Made by a program: the position numbers and the translations under genes. The notes below the pieces were generated by a model, which worked only from the letters and a program-made list of their open reading frames with translations, ran no database searches and had not been told where the DNA came from. A stretch of DNA of 64,000 bases from Cycas panzhihuaensis (Eukaryota; Cycadophyta). Location: contig CM041465.1 in the NCBI GenBank assembly GCA_023213395.1, positions 165,237,741 through 165,301,740 on the forward strand, written 5' to 3'. Positions 11,691 to 22,902 of this stretch are shown piece after piece; position 1 is the stretch's first letter; each line of letters begins with the position of its first letter.

Positions 11691-13904
11691 GGTACCTACT
11701 TAGATTGAAAAACTTCTCTATGCTCGCTTGATTTCGATACGTTATTTATTGGTGTTTTGAGTATTTGTAGTATGCCTTGTCTGAATATACACGATGGCGA
11801 CAATATTTTTACCCATATACATTATTGTTTATAAAGGTTAAAAAAAAAATTAAAGGAAATTGTATATTTTTTTGAGATCTGGGCATTTAAAGGGTATTAT
11901 CTCCCTTTGGCATTCAACCCCCATCCCTGTGTACCTCTTTATAATCCCTAACCTATTTAACAAGGGTGTCACTTCATATCTTTAAAAGTTCTTAGTGTTT
12001 TTAAATTCGATAAATGAGTTCACTATCCTGGTAATAGAGGGGTTTACTTTCTAACAGGTCTTGGGTTTAATCCCTACCCAGTCTACCCTCAGGTTGATAT
12101 TATAAGAGGGTTATATTAAGAATATAACTTTTTACCTTTTATTTTTTAAGAAATTATTTTTAAAATATAAGGTACTTGATTATTTTCTGCCATAACTTTT
12201 GACTGAATCATCAGTTTCTGATGAAACTAGTCTCATTGTGTCTAACATTTTCTGTAGATTGATTTTGACTGGTCATATGACCTATTTAGTACTGATTTGA
12301 CCCATTTTCAACCAGTTCAAAGTCAGACATTCATTTTTAGAGCCATTTTAAAACTATTTTCACAAAAATTATTTTTTAATAGATTGTATTTTATTACCGA
12401 GAGATTATTTTCTACCTAAATCTATTCTATAATCATCTTCTATCAAAAAACTTCATTACTAACCATTTATTTTATTTTTTAGGATTTATTTTTATCATTA
12501 TTTTAATCATCAAAAGTGGCACTTTAGTAGTTTTTAAACATTTTACCATAAAAGTACTTGTTGCTATTTTCACTATAACTTTTCTATTTTGTATTAGAAT
12601 TCAGTTCCGTTAGTTTCATTGGGAAGATGACTCACTCCTCTTCAAACTGACATAGCTTTTTATATGTTTTAAAGTGATTTTGTTGATTTTCAAATCTATT
12701 AAAGTTAAGGTACTTAATATCCTCTAATTATCATTATTACATATTTACACATTGTTTCTAAAAAAATTTCAATTGAAAATATATTAAACAGCTCTCTAAA
12801 TCATATTTGGTTATTTCTTATCACTTTATAATTTTTTTATTAGAATGTTTTATAATATTTTAAGCCCCTGCTTCTGTTGAGCTTAAAAAAGAGGGTTGTA
12901 TCTTTTGTCCATTTAAATATTAACTTATAGGAACCCGTTTTCAAAATGGTCAGTTCCATTGGATAGTTTTTTCATTAATATTTATATTAGTATAATTTTA
13001 CCTTGTTCTGACATTGTTTAGTACAACCTTGAAGCCGTCAAACTTGAGCATACAAGTATATCTTAACATGCTTGTCCTCTAAACTTGTTTTAAGAAAGTT
13101 CTATTTTATTTCTCATTGATTGCTTATAATACATATTTAAGGTTTTTACTTGACTTTCATATAAGCCTTTTTTTAAAGTTGTTTTAGTAACAGAAATTGA
13201 TCATAAAGTAAGTAACCAGCCAAGTGGACCTACAACTAAAATAGATACAATTTATTTTGTTTAAAAGTTTCTTTACATTCTTCATCTTTCTTAAGTAAAA
13301 ATATACATATATATTTTAGTTTTCAGCTTTGTATATCTTCTTCAAGGCAAAGGATTTTATGTATTAAAAAGGGAAAGTCATTTTCTTACATTGAAAGTTT
13401 ATATTTACTCATTTGAAAACTTAAAGGTTGAGAACTCTTTATTTTTCATCATCAATGTTTCCATTCAGATTTACATAATTAAAAAGGATCTTAGATTTAA
13501 AATTTGCTTATATATTCATTATACTTCAAAGACTATTTGAAATTATATCTCATAAGTTTGTCATTTATTTGAAAGGCATACACTTATTGAAAGTTTTTAA
13601 TTTTCATTCATCATTATTGAATATCATTTATTTCTTGCACTTATAAAAGTTGCATTTAATTTATTTAATTTTCAAAGTCATCTTTCATTCATTTGAAGAG
13701 CATTGCATTTTTTGAAAAAAGATTTTTATTTTCTTTTAAAAGTTTATTATTTATTTCATCTTGCTTAGAGCGTATTATTTTATTGTCAAGTTTTTCTTTA
13801 TTATATAAAAGGAATCTTTTTTTTCTAAGTAAGACCACACTCATAATTAATCTATTTTTCACATTAAATAAGATAATCTCAAAATGAACCACCATTTTTT
13901 TTCC

Positions 13905-14345
13905 AGCCTTACAAGGGGAACGATTATGACCCTTGAAGTTAGCACCCCGCACATGCTAATTAGTTTACTCATATTGGATGAGGATAGCCATTAACTATCA
14001 AGGTATTTGGTGGCAGACTAAGGTGTAGAACTTGTTCCTTTTATGGTGTTTGCAGACTAAGGCTAGACTTGGAGAGGGTGAGTGCCTTGGTTTGAGAACC
14101 TTCACCGCTAGACCTGTTGCTAGGTATAAGTCTAGCGTAGGTGGACCAACAATTCAGGGGGGTATAAAAGCCTTCTTAGCAGCCCGCGTACTAAGGTATA
14201 TCGAGCCTAGCACTTATGTACTAGTATATTGGGTCCCTATTTTTCCATGTATGGGCAAGCACTACTAGACAAAATAGCAATCGAAGGTTGCCCTATGATA
14301 AACTTAAACTTAGAGCCTAGTAGCCTTAATAGGTCATAGTTCACT
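13905..14345 (+). other. Conserved pre-gag leader block in element C
   Basis: Begins TTACAAGGGGAACGATTATG and contains GGTATATCGAGCCTAGCAC and ATTGGGTCCCT. The same block, same order, is found in A (about 6030-6480) and on the minus strand in B (22025-22471). It ends about 130 bp before the gag ATG. Function unknown; an RNA structure for packaging or translation is possible. Confidence 0.6.
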
Positions 14346-14475
14346 TATTCAAAATATTTAGAAAAAACTTTGGGTTATATTTAGAAATAAATTTTACATT
14401 AAAACCTTTATTTAAAATTTAAATTCAAATATTTTTTTTATTTATCACATTTGATCAACACAACTTTAATTCAAA

Positions 14476-15500
14476 ATGACATATAGTTTTGGGAATATGA
14501 TTATCCCAAAATTTGATGGAAATAATTTCCTAATCTGGAGTAGGAGGATGAGACCCATCCTCATAGCTAACGACATGTGGGATATTGTGAGAACTAGTTA
14601 CAATGAATTATGATCAAATCCAACCGATGTAGAAAAAGTTACATATAAAGAAAATGTTAAAAAAGATAATGAAGCCTTAGCCCTTATCTTTTGTGCTTTA
14701 GAAGGTCATGTATTTCCAAGAGTTAGTGAATCTGTTAAGTCCAAAGAAGCTTGAGACACTTTACAACTAATATATAAAGGAGCCGCCTCCTATAAACTAC
14801 AAAACTTGAGAAGTAAGTTCAAAAATTTACGTATGATGCCTTATGAATCAGTAACTGAATTCATGACTAAAGTCTAAGATATTGTTAACCAAATGAGGTT
14901 ACTTAGGGATACCCTAACTGAACAAATGATAGTTGAGAGGATCCTTAGATGTGTAGGAGCTATAAGACATTTTGAAATGGTAGCTATTAGTATTAGTGTA
15001 TTAAAGGATTTAAGTACCCTCAAAGTAGAATAACTTAATGCCATGGTCATGTCTATAGAAGAGTAACAAAATGTAAATGAATCTTTAGAACATGCCTTTG
15101 TTACAAAGGCCCACATTCAATCTAACTCCCAAGCAGGAACCTCAAGACCAAAAGAATCTCCTCCAAGGAGAAAAAGTAGAAATTCTAGAAATAAAACCAG
15201 ACAAGATCCTCAATGATATCAAGCCCCTCACCAAAAGAGATAAGGAACACCCAATAACATGAAGACCCTCCAAGAAATCCCAATGTTCCAAGAAATCCCA
15301 ATCAAAGAAGATAAGTTGAGAATTATCCTTGGTGTCCACATTGTCATGGGAATTCTCAACCTTCAAGATGAACTCAGGAATATCGTGATAACTGACCAAG
15401 AAACAATCCTCCTCAATCTTATGAGGAAAGGGGGAGATCTTTAAATATTGATCATTCTTAATCAAGAAGTTGAATCCTATGTTATGGGATAAGAGATCCA
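14476..15500 (+). pseudogene. Element C gag (copia)
   Basis: The ATG at 14476 opens a Gag N-terminus typical of copia: MTYSFGN, then PKFDGNNFLIWSRRMRPIL and MWDIV. The UBN2-like region follows (ESVKSKEAxDTLQLIY at about 14725-14780, NLRSKFKNLRMMPYESVTEF at 14800-14860, ILRCVGAIRHFEM). Stops include TGA at conserved Trp and TAA at Gln. The C-terminal part (15150-15450) is rich in Pro, Arg and Gln. A frame change lies between here and the zinc knuckle at 15507. Confidence 0.85.
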
Positions 15501-16030
15501 TTGTATTGTACTTATTGTTATAGAAATGGTCACACTGAAGATAAATATTTTTTAAAACATGGACCACCATCTAGAGGATACACTTTAAATTCATCAGAAT
15601 TAAAGGTTAATAATCGATTATTTCTGTCCATCTTTTTTGCTAAAGAAGAAGAGGATGATAATTGGTATATCGATTTAGGTTGCTCAACCCACATGACCCA
15701 TAAAGAATATTTATTTCAAACCTTGGATAAAAATAGAAAATAGTCAATAATGTTTGGTGATAATACTTCTTATGAATTAGTTGGGAAAGGTAACATTACC
15801 TTGTTGACTGATATTAGTAAATATAGATACTTAGATGATATCGTATATGTCCTTGCCTTAAGGAAAAACCTATTATCAGTAGGACAGATGATGGGACAAG
15901 ACTATAAGGTGATTTTTGACAATGATGAATGTGTCATCAAAGACAAGAGAAAAAATAAAGATATTGTTACCAAAGGTATAATGACTAAAGATCGTTTATT
16001 TAAGCTTATCCTCACCCCTTCAGATACCTA
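15501..16030 (+). pseudogene. Element C zinc knuckle and aspartic protease
   Basis: CTYCYRNGHTEDKY at 15507-15548 is a CCHC knuckle with its last Cys changed to Tyr. The protease core follows: WYIDLGCSTHM, with the catalytic Asp at 15672-15674 but Ser replaced by Leu (family D-S/T-G). Then come MFGDNTSYELVGKG and LRKNLLSVGQMM. The TAG at about 15741 lies in-frame between the two open parts (15501-15740 and 15750 onward share a frame). Confidence 0.87.
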
Positions 16031-16910
16031 TGCCCTAAGAACTTCAACTATAATGGATAATGATTTGTGGCATAGATGGTTTGGTCACCTTAACTACAAC
16101 AACTTAGCTCTTATGAAAAGGTTAGATATGATTAATGGTTTACCACCTATTGATGTTAATAAAAAGTTGTGTGAGGGATGCCTTTATGGCAAACAATATA
16201 GAGAAAACTTTCTAGATTTTAGCTATCGATCATATGCCCCTCTTCAACTAGTATACAAAGATATTTATGGACTGATGACTACTCCCTCCTTAGTAGGTGT
16301 AAAGTATTTTCTGACATTTATTGATGATTTTATAAAAAAGACATGGGTTTTCTTTCTAAAATATAAATCAGATGCTTTTGACCAGTTTATTGACTTCAAA
16401 ACCTTTGTTGAGCAGTAAAGTGGATATCATATCCTTTCTTTAAGATTAGATAATGGGGGAGTGTTTACATCTAATGCTTTTAAGGATTATTGTATCCACC
16501 ATAGGATTAGGAGATAATTTACCAACCCCTACATCCCACAACAAAATGGTGTAGTAGAAAGAAAAAATAGAACTATCGTTGAAACGACACGGTGTATGCT
16601 TAAAGATAAAAACTTGGGCCATGAATTTTGGGCTGAAGCGGTTCATACATCTATCTACCTACTTAATAGATGTTCCACCAAAGTGCTTAGGTGGAAAACT
16701 CTAGAAGAAGCATGGACTGATTATAAACCAAGTATACATCATCTTAGGGTATTTGGATGTCTAGCATATGTCCATATCCCTGACTAAAAAAGAACTAAGT
16801 TGGATGGCCATAGTATTAAATGTATCTTTATTAGGTATAATGAATCTTCTAAATCTTACAAAGTTTATGATCCGAAATCAAGAAGAGTTATGGTGAGTAG
16901 AGATGTCAAA
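16031..16910 (+). pseudogene. Element C integrase (copia)
   Basis: The GAG-pre-integrase module (DNDLWHRWFGHLNYNNL, CEGCLYGKQ) sits at about 16055-16200. The core domain has catalytic Asp in YKDIYG (about 16258), Asp in RLDNGGVF (about 16446), and Glu in PQQNGVVERKNRT (about 16535-16570). FWAEAVHTSIYLLNRC and FGCLAYVHIPD follow. All three acidic residues survive. In-frame stops include VEQ-TAG and VHIPD-TAA. It shares a frame with the zinc knuckle-protease piece. Confidence 0.9.
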
Positions 16911-17099
16911 TTTTAGGAAGACATCTATTACCAAGATAATCAAGAAAAATAGAAGGAGATTACCATTAGATTTGACACATGAAATAAATCCAAATATGTG
17001 CCTCATATGTGGAGAAATATCTAGAAACCCACTAGGGAAGAAACGTCATCTCAACCTCCACTACAACATCTACCTAAATGCGTTCAACATAACTATGAC

Positions 17100-18240
17100 T
17101 TAGGAAATATATTGGATAACAATAGAAGATCTACACGCTCATGCAGGGTCAACTTTGCCCTAATGAGTAAGGTAGCCAAAATTCATGAACCTCAAACCTT
17201 TGATGAGGCTAATCAATATGAATGTTAGTAGAAAGCCATGAAAGAGGAATATAAGTCCATTATTAAGAATGATACTTGGGAACTTGTAGATCTACCACCA
17301 AAGAAGAAAGCTATTGGTACCAAATAGGTCTATAAGATCAAGTTCTACTCTGATGGGTCCATCGATAAATATAAAGCTCGATTGGTTGCAAAAGAATATG
17401 CTCAAAGAGAAGGCATAGACTATACAGAAACATTTACGCCAGTTACTAGGATGGAATGTGTTCACATGATGATAAGTTTAGCCGCCCAAATGGGTTAGAA
17501 AGTTTATCAAATGGATTTTGAAAAGTGCTTTCTTAAATGGTTATGTCAAAGAAGACATCTATATCACTCAACCCCTCAGTTTTGAAGTCAGGGGGGAAGA
17601 AAATAAAGTGTATAAGTTAAAGAAGGCATTATATGGTCTAAAACAAGCACCTAGGCTTGGTATTCCCAGATAGACAAGTATTTTAGAGATCAAGGGTTTG
17701 AAAGATCTCACGCAAATCCAAACTTATACACCCAAATAAAGGGAAATTCAATATTGATTATAGGACACTATGTGGATGATTTAATTTATACTGGAAATAA
17801 CTCCTGTCTTTTACATCAGTTTAAGGATGCTATGTGTAAGGAATTTGAGATGACAGACTTAGGCCTCATGTATTACTACTTAGGATTGGAAGTCTGGCAG
17901 GACAAATAAGAAATATTCATTTCTCAACACAAATATATATTGGATCTTTTACAAAGATTCAAAATGACAAACTGCAAACCATTGAAAATACTAGCAAAAA
18001 TTGGAATCAAACTTTCTAAGATAGATAACTTGACTTTGGTTGATCCCATACTCTATAGACAACTCATTGGCAGCATAATATATTTAACATCTACTCGATT
18101 AGATATAACATATTCAGTCAGTGTTGTATCTAGGTTCATGCAGGATCCAAAGACATCTCATTGGCAAGCTACCAAAAGAATCCTTCGATACCTTAAAGGG
18201 ACTCTAGATTTTAGGTTGTATTATAAATCCACATCCAAAT
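17100..18240 (+). pseudogene. Element C reverse transcriptase (copia)
   Basis: The copia RT begins with EPQTFDEANQYE, NDTWELVDLPPKKKAIGTK-TAG-VYK (conserved Trp turned to TAG at about 17325), KARLVAKEYAQREGIDYTET and TPVTRMECV. Then comes MG-TAG-KVYQMDFEKCFL, again Trp to TAG, followed by a local frameshift near 17520. The catalytic YVDD is intact at 17769-17780, in HYVDDLIYTGN. It continues with TDLGLMYYYLGLEV, the open piece 17940-18245 (MTNCKPL, YRQLIGSIIYLTSTRLDI) and RYLKGT. Confidence 0.92.
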
Positions 18241-18725
18241 TTTAGTTGATTGGTTATATAGATCCAGATTAGGCAGGTGATCTAGATGATAGAAAGTTTA
18301 CAACAGGTTATGTATTCAGTATGGGATCAATAATAGTAGCTTGGAGTATAAAGAAATAAAATACTATTTTGTTATCTACAATCAAGGCAGAGTACAAAGT
18401 CATAGTTTCAGGAGCTTGTGAATCAATATGGCTGAGAAAACTTTTACAAGATTTTTAGATTAAATAACAAGGTCCCATTAGAATTTGGTGTGACAATCAA
18501 AGCACTATTCAAATGGCCAAAAATCTACTATTCCATGGTATAAATAAAAAATATTAAGACTCAACACCACTTCATTCGAGAACTTGTACAAGCAGATGAG
18601 ATAGAGTTAACTTATTGCAGCACCAAAAATCAAACAGTAGATATTTTTACAAAAACTTTGGGAAAGATCAAATTCGAGCAGTTTAGAGACAATTTGGGAG
18701 TCATACATATTAGAATTATGGGGGA
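18241..18725 (+). pseudogene. Element C RNase H (copia), to the PPT
   Basis: Conserved blocks: GYIDPD-TAG-AGDLDDRKFTTGYVF, the family's D-W-A-G with Trp to TAG; LLSTIKAEYKVIVSGACESIWL; IWCDNQSTIQMAKN. The latter two carry the acidic active-site residues. The end is DIFTK-like wording near 18640-18700. The PPT and 3' LTR follow at once. Confidence 0.88.
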
Positions 18726-18728
18726 GAA

Positions 18729-19076
18729 TGTAGGGAATAATCCCAATGTCATTAAAAGATCTGTGTGCTTAGGGCCCCTTAAAGCCACCTTTGAGGGCCC
18801 CTAGGGCACCTTAAGCCTCCCAATAGCCACCAGGAGCTGACATCACTTTATTCAGGTACGTATTTTATTTATTATTATTAATTTTTTAATATATTTTAAA
18901 ATTTATGTTGACGAACGTGTAGGTAGGGTGATGACGCTTGTTGCCTCCCCAAAATCTCTATTTAAAGGGTGGGAATACCTCCCTAGTATTTTTTAACACC
19001 GCTAACTATCAGAAATCACCTGTTTTCTCAAAATGCTCATGATCTAAAGTCCTGCTCTGCTCCTCTGAATCTATCA
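18729..19076 (+). repeat. Element C 3' LTR
   Basis: 348 bp, TGTAGGGAAT to CTATCA. It is preceded by ATGGGGGAGAA (polypurine tract) and followed by the ATTTT target-site duplication. Confidence 0.94.
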
Positions 19077-19081
19077 ATTTT

Positions 19082-20450
19082 ATTATATAAATCCATATAT
19101 AATCAATCAATTTCTTCTCTTTAGGTAGCTCACCAAGCTCCCAAGTATCATTCTGTAAGATAGAATCCATTTCTTTGATCATTATTACTTGTCATTTTGG
19201 ATCTGTAACAACTTCCTTAAAAGTAGAGGGTTCAAGAGCTAACAACACTTTTGCCATTAAGGCAATGTTAGTAGATGACCTATATTTTGATTATCTCTTT
19301 GCTTATTTTTATGGTAAAGGAGCAGAAGAAATCATCTACATGTACTATTTTGGCAACCATTTTGAAGTAGCCTCATCTTGAATATCCTTTAAAGGAATGA
19401 TAGATGAAGATTTGGATATAGAGGCAGGTGGTGCAGATGTGGAACTAGGAGTAAATATTGATGTTAGAGGCATATATATACTAGAGGAATAATTTATGGA
19501 GTAGGAGGAGCAACTAGGGCTTTATTTGACTTATCATCAAAGAATAAGATCTGATTGATATCCACTTCCTGGTTCTCTTATGAAAATATGACATCATGAG
19601 ATGTATGCATTTGGTTAGTTGTAGGATCATACAATTTATATGTTTTGTAGGCAGGTTGATAACCAATATAGATATGTTTCTTACTCTTATCATCCAACTT
19701 TTTACTATGTTCTTTTGGTATAAGCATGTACACTATTCATCCAAAAGTACATAAGTATGAGGCTATAGGGTTTTGACCTAATCAAGCCTCCTTAGGAGTA
19801 ATGTTTAACACAACCTTGGTAGGACTTTTTCTTGTGAGATATGTTGTTGTATGAAGGGCTTAAACCCAAAATTGAAGTCCTAAACACTTGGCAACAAGCA
19901 TGGCTTTACCTTTTCTAACCAAGGTCTAATTCATTTGCTTAACAACTCTATTTTATTGAGGGAAATATAGAGCATAAAACTATCATTTGATGCCATTATC
20001 CTTATAGAATTGGATTAACTCATTAGATGTGTATTTATCTCCATTATCAAAATGAAGGATTTTTAGTAGCCTTCTAAATTCAAATTTTGTGCCATGCTTA
20101 AACTCTTTGAATTTGTCAAAAGCTTTTGATTTCTACTTCATGAAATATACCTAGACTTTCTTGGAGTAATCATCAATGAATGTGATAAAGAAGTGGTAGC
20201 CTCCAAAGGATACTTGAGATATGGTCCCACAGATGTCTGACTGTACTAGGCCTAAAGGTTCCTTGGCATGCCAGGCTCTCTTATTTGACCTAAAAGGAGC
20301 CTGCTGGTATTTTCCCATTACACATGCCTTATAAATACACTTAATCTCCTTTATGTTTGGTATGTTATGCATCATATTTAATCTATAAAGTAGATGAAGG
20401 TTGCCCATATTCAAGTGACCTAAGCATTGATTCCATAGATTATATTTTAA
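19082..20450 (-). pseudogene. Element B pol fragment: integrase and RT N-terminus
   Basis: Read leftward on the minus strand. A pre-integrase module and integrase start lie in 20151-20414 (NLHLLYRLNMMHNIPNIKEI, CKACVMGK-like wording, GLVQSDICGTIS, FFITFIDDYSKKV). Then come a LHFDNGDKY block with the second catalytic Asp, FGxIVYMLIPKEHSKKLDDKS and LYDPTTNQMHTSHDVIF. RT begins near 19250 with STFKEVVTDPK, IKEMDSILQNDTWEL and IDYIWIY, and is then cut by element C. Stops are TAG/TAA. Confidence 0.85.
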
Positions 20451-20659
20451 AATCTCAGGAGAAACATATGTTTGAGAAGTAAATTAATCATCTGAATCTG
20501 ATGTTGTACTAGAAGGATTAGAAGTTGAGGCTAAATTACTATAAGAACTAAATTTAGGTTTGTGGTCTGGTCACAACATCAAGCTTATAGAGTCCTTGAT
20601 CTTTATATCCTAAGGTAATTAAGTTATTATTCAGATCTATAATCAAACAATTTCCAAGA

Positions 20660-20935
20660 TGGCTAAATAAAATATCAAACTTTTATTTAATTATTTGGCT
20701 AACTAAAAGTAAGTTACATGTCATACTAGGTGTATAGAACACATTGTTGAGATAATGATAAGTGTTTAAATTCTTTAGTGAGATAGGAACATCACCAATC
20801 TTGGCAACCTCTAAAGTACCATCATCTCCAAAAGTGATAGATTGATTCTTAATGAATCTTGTATTAGTTAGGACTTCTTCTAAACCTATCATGTGTTGAG
20901 AGGCACCTAAATCAAGCAACCAGGAGATATCAAAA
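20660..20935 (-). pseudogene. Element B aspartic protease (copia)
   Basis: On the minus strand, the open piece 20919-20683 reads LLDLGASQHMIG, where the family has D-S-G-A, so Ser became Leu but the catalytic Asp is kept. Next are SITFGDDGTLEVAKIGDVPI and MTCNLLLVSQI. This order is the standard copia protease to pre-integrase linker. Confidence 0.87.
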
Positions 20936-22024
20936 TGATGAGATAATGAAGCAACAAAGACAATGTTTTAAGAGTGAACTATGTGGCCTCTCTGATTCTA
21001 TCTCTGGTTGTGATTTCTATTCTATTGGTTCCTCTAAGGAGTATTTTGATTTTGTCTCCTTAGTCCCTGATAGTTTAGCTAATTCTGTCTTTGATCTCTC
21101 TAATAGTTTCCACATCCATGAGTTTGATTACCTTACATAATAGGGTAGTTCTAAAACTATTGTTACTAAAGGTCAACTCTCGTTTTCCTATAGTCTGGTG
21201 CTATATGTCTAGGTTTTCCATAATAGTAATAAATAATCTAAGGATTATAAGATAGTCAAGGTTGATGTGGTTGATATAACTGTTGCGTAGGTTACTTATT
21301 TAAATTTATTGAACTAAACTAATGTGTCAACTATAGATATTAAGGCCTTTTTCTATATCAGGTTACAAATGTTGGTGTAGAAGATGAAGCACCTAGATTC
21401 CTTGAATGGTTTAAAATGTATTCTTCTTAGAGTAGTAGACCCTTAAATATATTAAAATAAATGATAACAAGCTAATTTATATATGATAGATTAGATATGA
21501 AGGCATTAAAACTAGTTGGTAAAACATTAATAATATAGGATAAAAGATCATTGTCTCGTAGTGGCTAGCTCATAACTATAAACTTGTTCTTAATCATCTT
21601 AATTTGGGAAAAGTGAGCTACTATGGATCCTATAAATATAATGTAAAAAAACTGGGCTTTGAGCATCACAACCCTAACACTATCCTTCCTCTCATAGAGT
21701 GCATAAATGATATTTCATATATCTATAGAGGCAGAGATAAGTTCTATATTCCGGTTGATATTATCCTCACAGGACAAGTGAAGAAAAAAAATGGTAACTT
21801 TATCAAACTTATTAAAGGTAGTTACAACATTAGGATTAGGTGGAATAAGGTTATCAAGATTATTAAGATCTTTAATAGGAATAGACTTAAGAATTTTTCT
21901 AGAAACATAAGACCAAAGTTTATTTATAATTAAAATATTCTTGACATATTTCTTCTAAGCCAAGAAGTTATCATTTCCAAATAGTTTAATAGTATTAGCT
22001 GCAATTGTTTAAAGTTCCATAGTG
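20936..22024 (-). pseudogene. Element B gag (copia)
   Basis: Minus-strand translation resembles the Gag of element A: PNPNVVTTFNK and FFLHLSCEDNINRNIELI around 21700-21850. A degenerate zinc knuckle lies at about 21180-21235 (YYGKPRHIAPDYRKTR, with Cys codons turned to Tyr). The open frame seen on the plus strand at 21604-21933 is only its antisense. The gag is broken by many stops. Confidence 0.8.
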
Positions 22025-22471
22025 TTTGATATATGTCATGTCTACCTAAAAAAGGGGATTTAGTCTAGGATCTAAGTCTCAATGTCTCTACTCCTAAATA
22101 TCCCATAATAGTTGAGACAATCTTGTCTAATGGTGTACCTACTGACAAGTGGTAGGTTAGGGATCCAATATACCTAAATGTACATATGTACTATATAAGG
22201 CTCAGTCACCCTTGACACTGTTGACCCAGCTATAATAGATTTACAGCATGAATGAAAGATTCTTGTCTAAGGGCATACTTATAAGTAAGATGCTCACCCC
22301 TTTTAGGTTTAGCCTAGTCTCCAAACTACAAGTTTTAGGTATAAACACTTTAGCCTACCACTAATTACACCTAATAGCTAATGGGCCTCTCTAATATCCA
22401 TAGAATTTGAGAAGGATGAATAACATATGCAGAGTGGTAACTTTAGGGGTCATAACCATTCCCCTTACAAG
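22025..22471 (-). other. Conserved pre-gag leader block in element B
   Basis: The complement begins CCTTGTAAGGGGAATGGTT and continues with the order seen in A and C. It is the B leader just upstream of B gag. Element D inserted right at its upstream edge, and the B sequence resumes at 28914. Confidence 0.6.
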
Positions 22472-22476
22472 GCTGG

Positions 22477-22836
22477 CGTTTGGGAACAAGAAATCATACA
22501 TAAATGTTCCCACACGCAGGATCTTTAACCATACACAACAAGCAACAAATGGGAAATACAGAAAACAGATACACAATACATAGGTATTTACGTGGGAAAC
22601 CATTTCAGGAAAAAACCTATCACAAAGAGGATCCTTGATGGATCACTTGATTATTATACAATGAACTTGGATATGAATATATAAGGCCTTAAGGCTTTTA
22701 TACTCTCTAAGAGGTGTCACCCAATTAGGGTTGTGACCCTTCGAATAAATCAAACCTTTTGGATTCACATCCTTTCACTTAATTAAACCATATTAACATT
22801 AATTAAGTAGCTTAATGATTAACTGCCATGTTAACA
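22477..22836 (-). repeat. Element D 3' LTR (left copy)
   Basis: 360 bp, same length as the right copy, with mostly transition differences. It contains CTTTTATA (22695-22702), the complement of a TATA box. Ends are CGTTTGGGAAC and GTTAACA. Confidence 0.94.
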
Positions 22837-22849
22837 TCCCCCTTTAATG
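22837..22849 (-). other. Element D polypurine tract
   Basis: The complement of this stretch reads CATTAAAGGGGGA, ending exactly at the 3' LTR. Confidence 0.85.
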
Positions 22850-22902
22850 TAAATGTGGTAAACCTGCAATGTGCAACAGTTGAGTTATCATGAAGGCTGA
22901 GA

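Larger units (their letters stand above)
9669..14475 (+). other. Element C leader, 4.8 kb, no recognisable gene
   Basis: Three parts can be seen. First, 9.67-11.2 kb contains a block (about 10,000-11,180) that is richer in C and G than the rest of the window. Its short ORFs on both strands match nothing I know. Second, 11.19-11.56 kb looks like an imperfect tandem duplication. Third, 11.9-14.4 kb is T-rich leader resembling the leaders of A and B, ending in the conserved block 13905-14345. The first part is absent from A and B leaders and may be acquired DNA. Confidence 0.6.
9306..19076 (+). mobile_element. Element C: complete Ty1/copia retrotransposon inserted in the RT of element B
   Basis: Direct LTRs at 9306-9654 and 18729-19076, with the exact 5-bp duplication ATTTT at 9301-9305 and 19077-19081. 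A primer-binding site follows the left LTR, and a PPT (ATGGGGGAGAA) precedes the right LTR at about 18718-18728. Total length is 9.77 kb, of which 14476-18700 is gag-pol. The leader is exceptionally long (about 4.8 kb) compared with A and B. Confidence 0.95.

Noticed and set aside
18729-19076. Solo LTR of an independent insertion
   Set aside because: It has a matching partner at 9306-9654, a PPT before it and the same ATTTT duplication outside the pair, so it is the 3' LTR of C.
21604-21933. 109-codon plus-strand ORF
   Set aside because: It is the antisense of B gag, whose minus-strand translation matches the Gag of element A.
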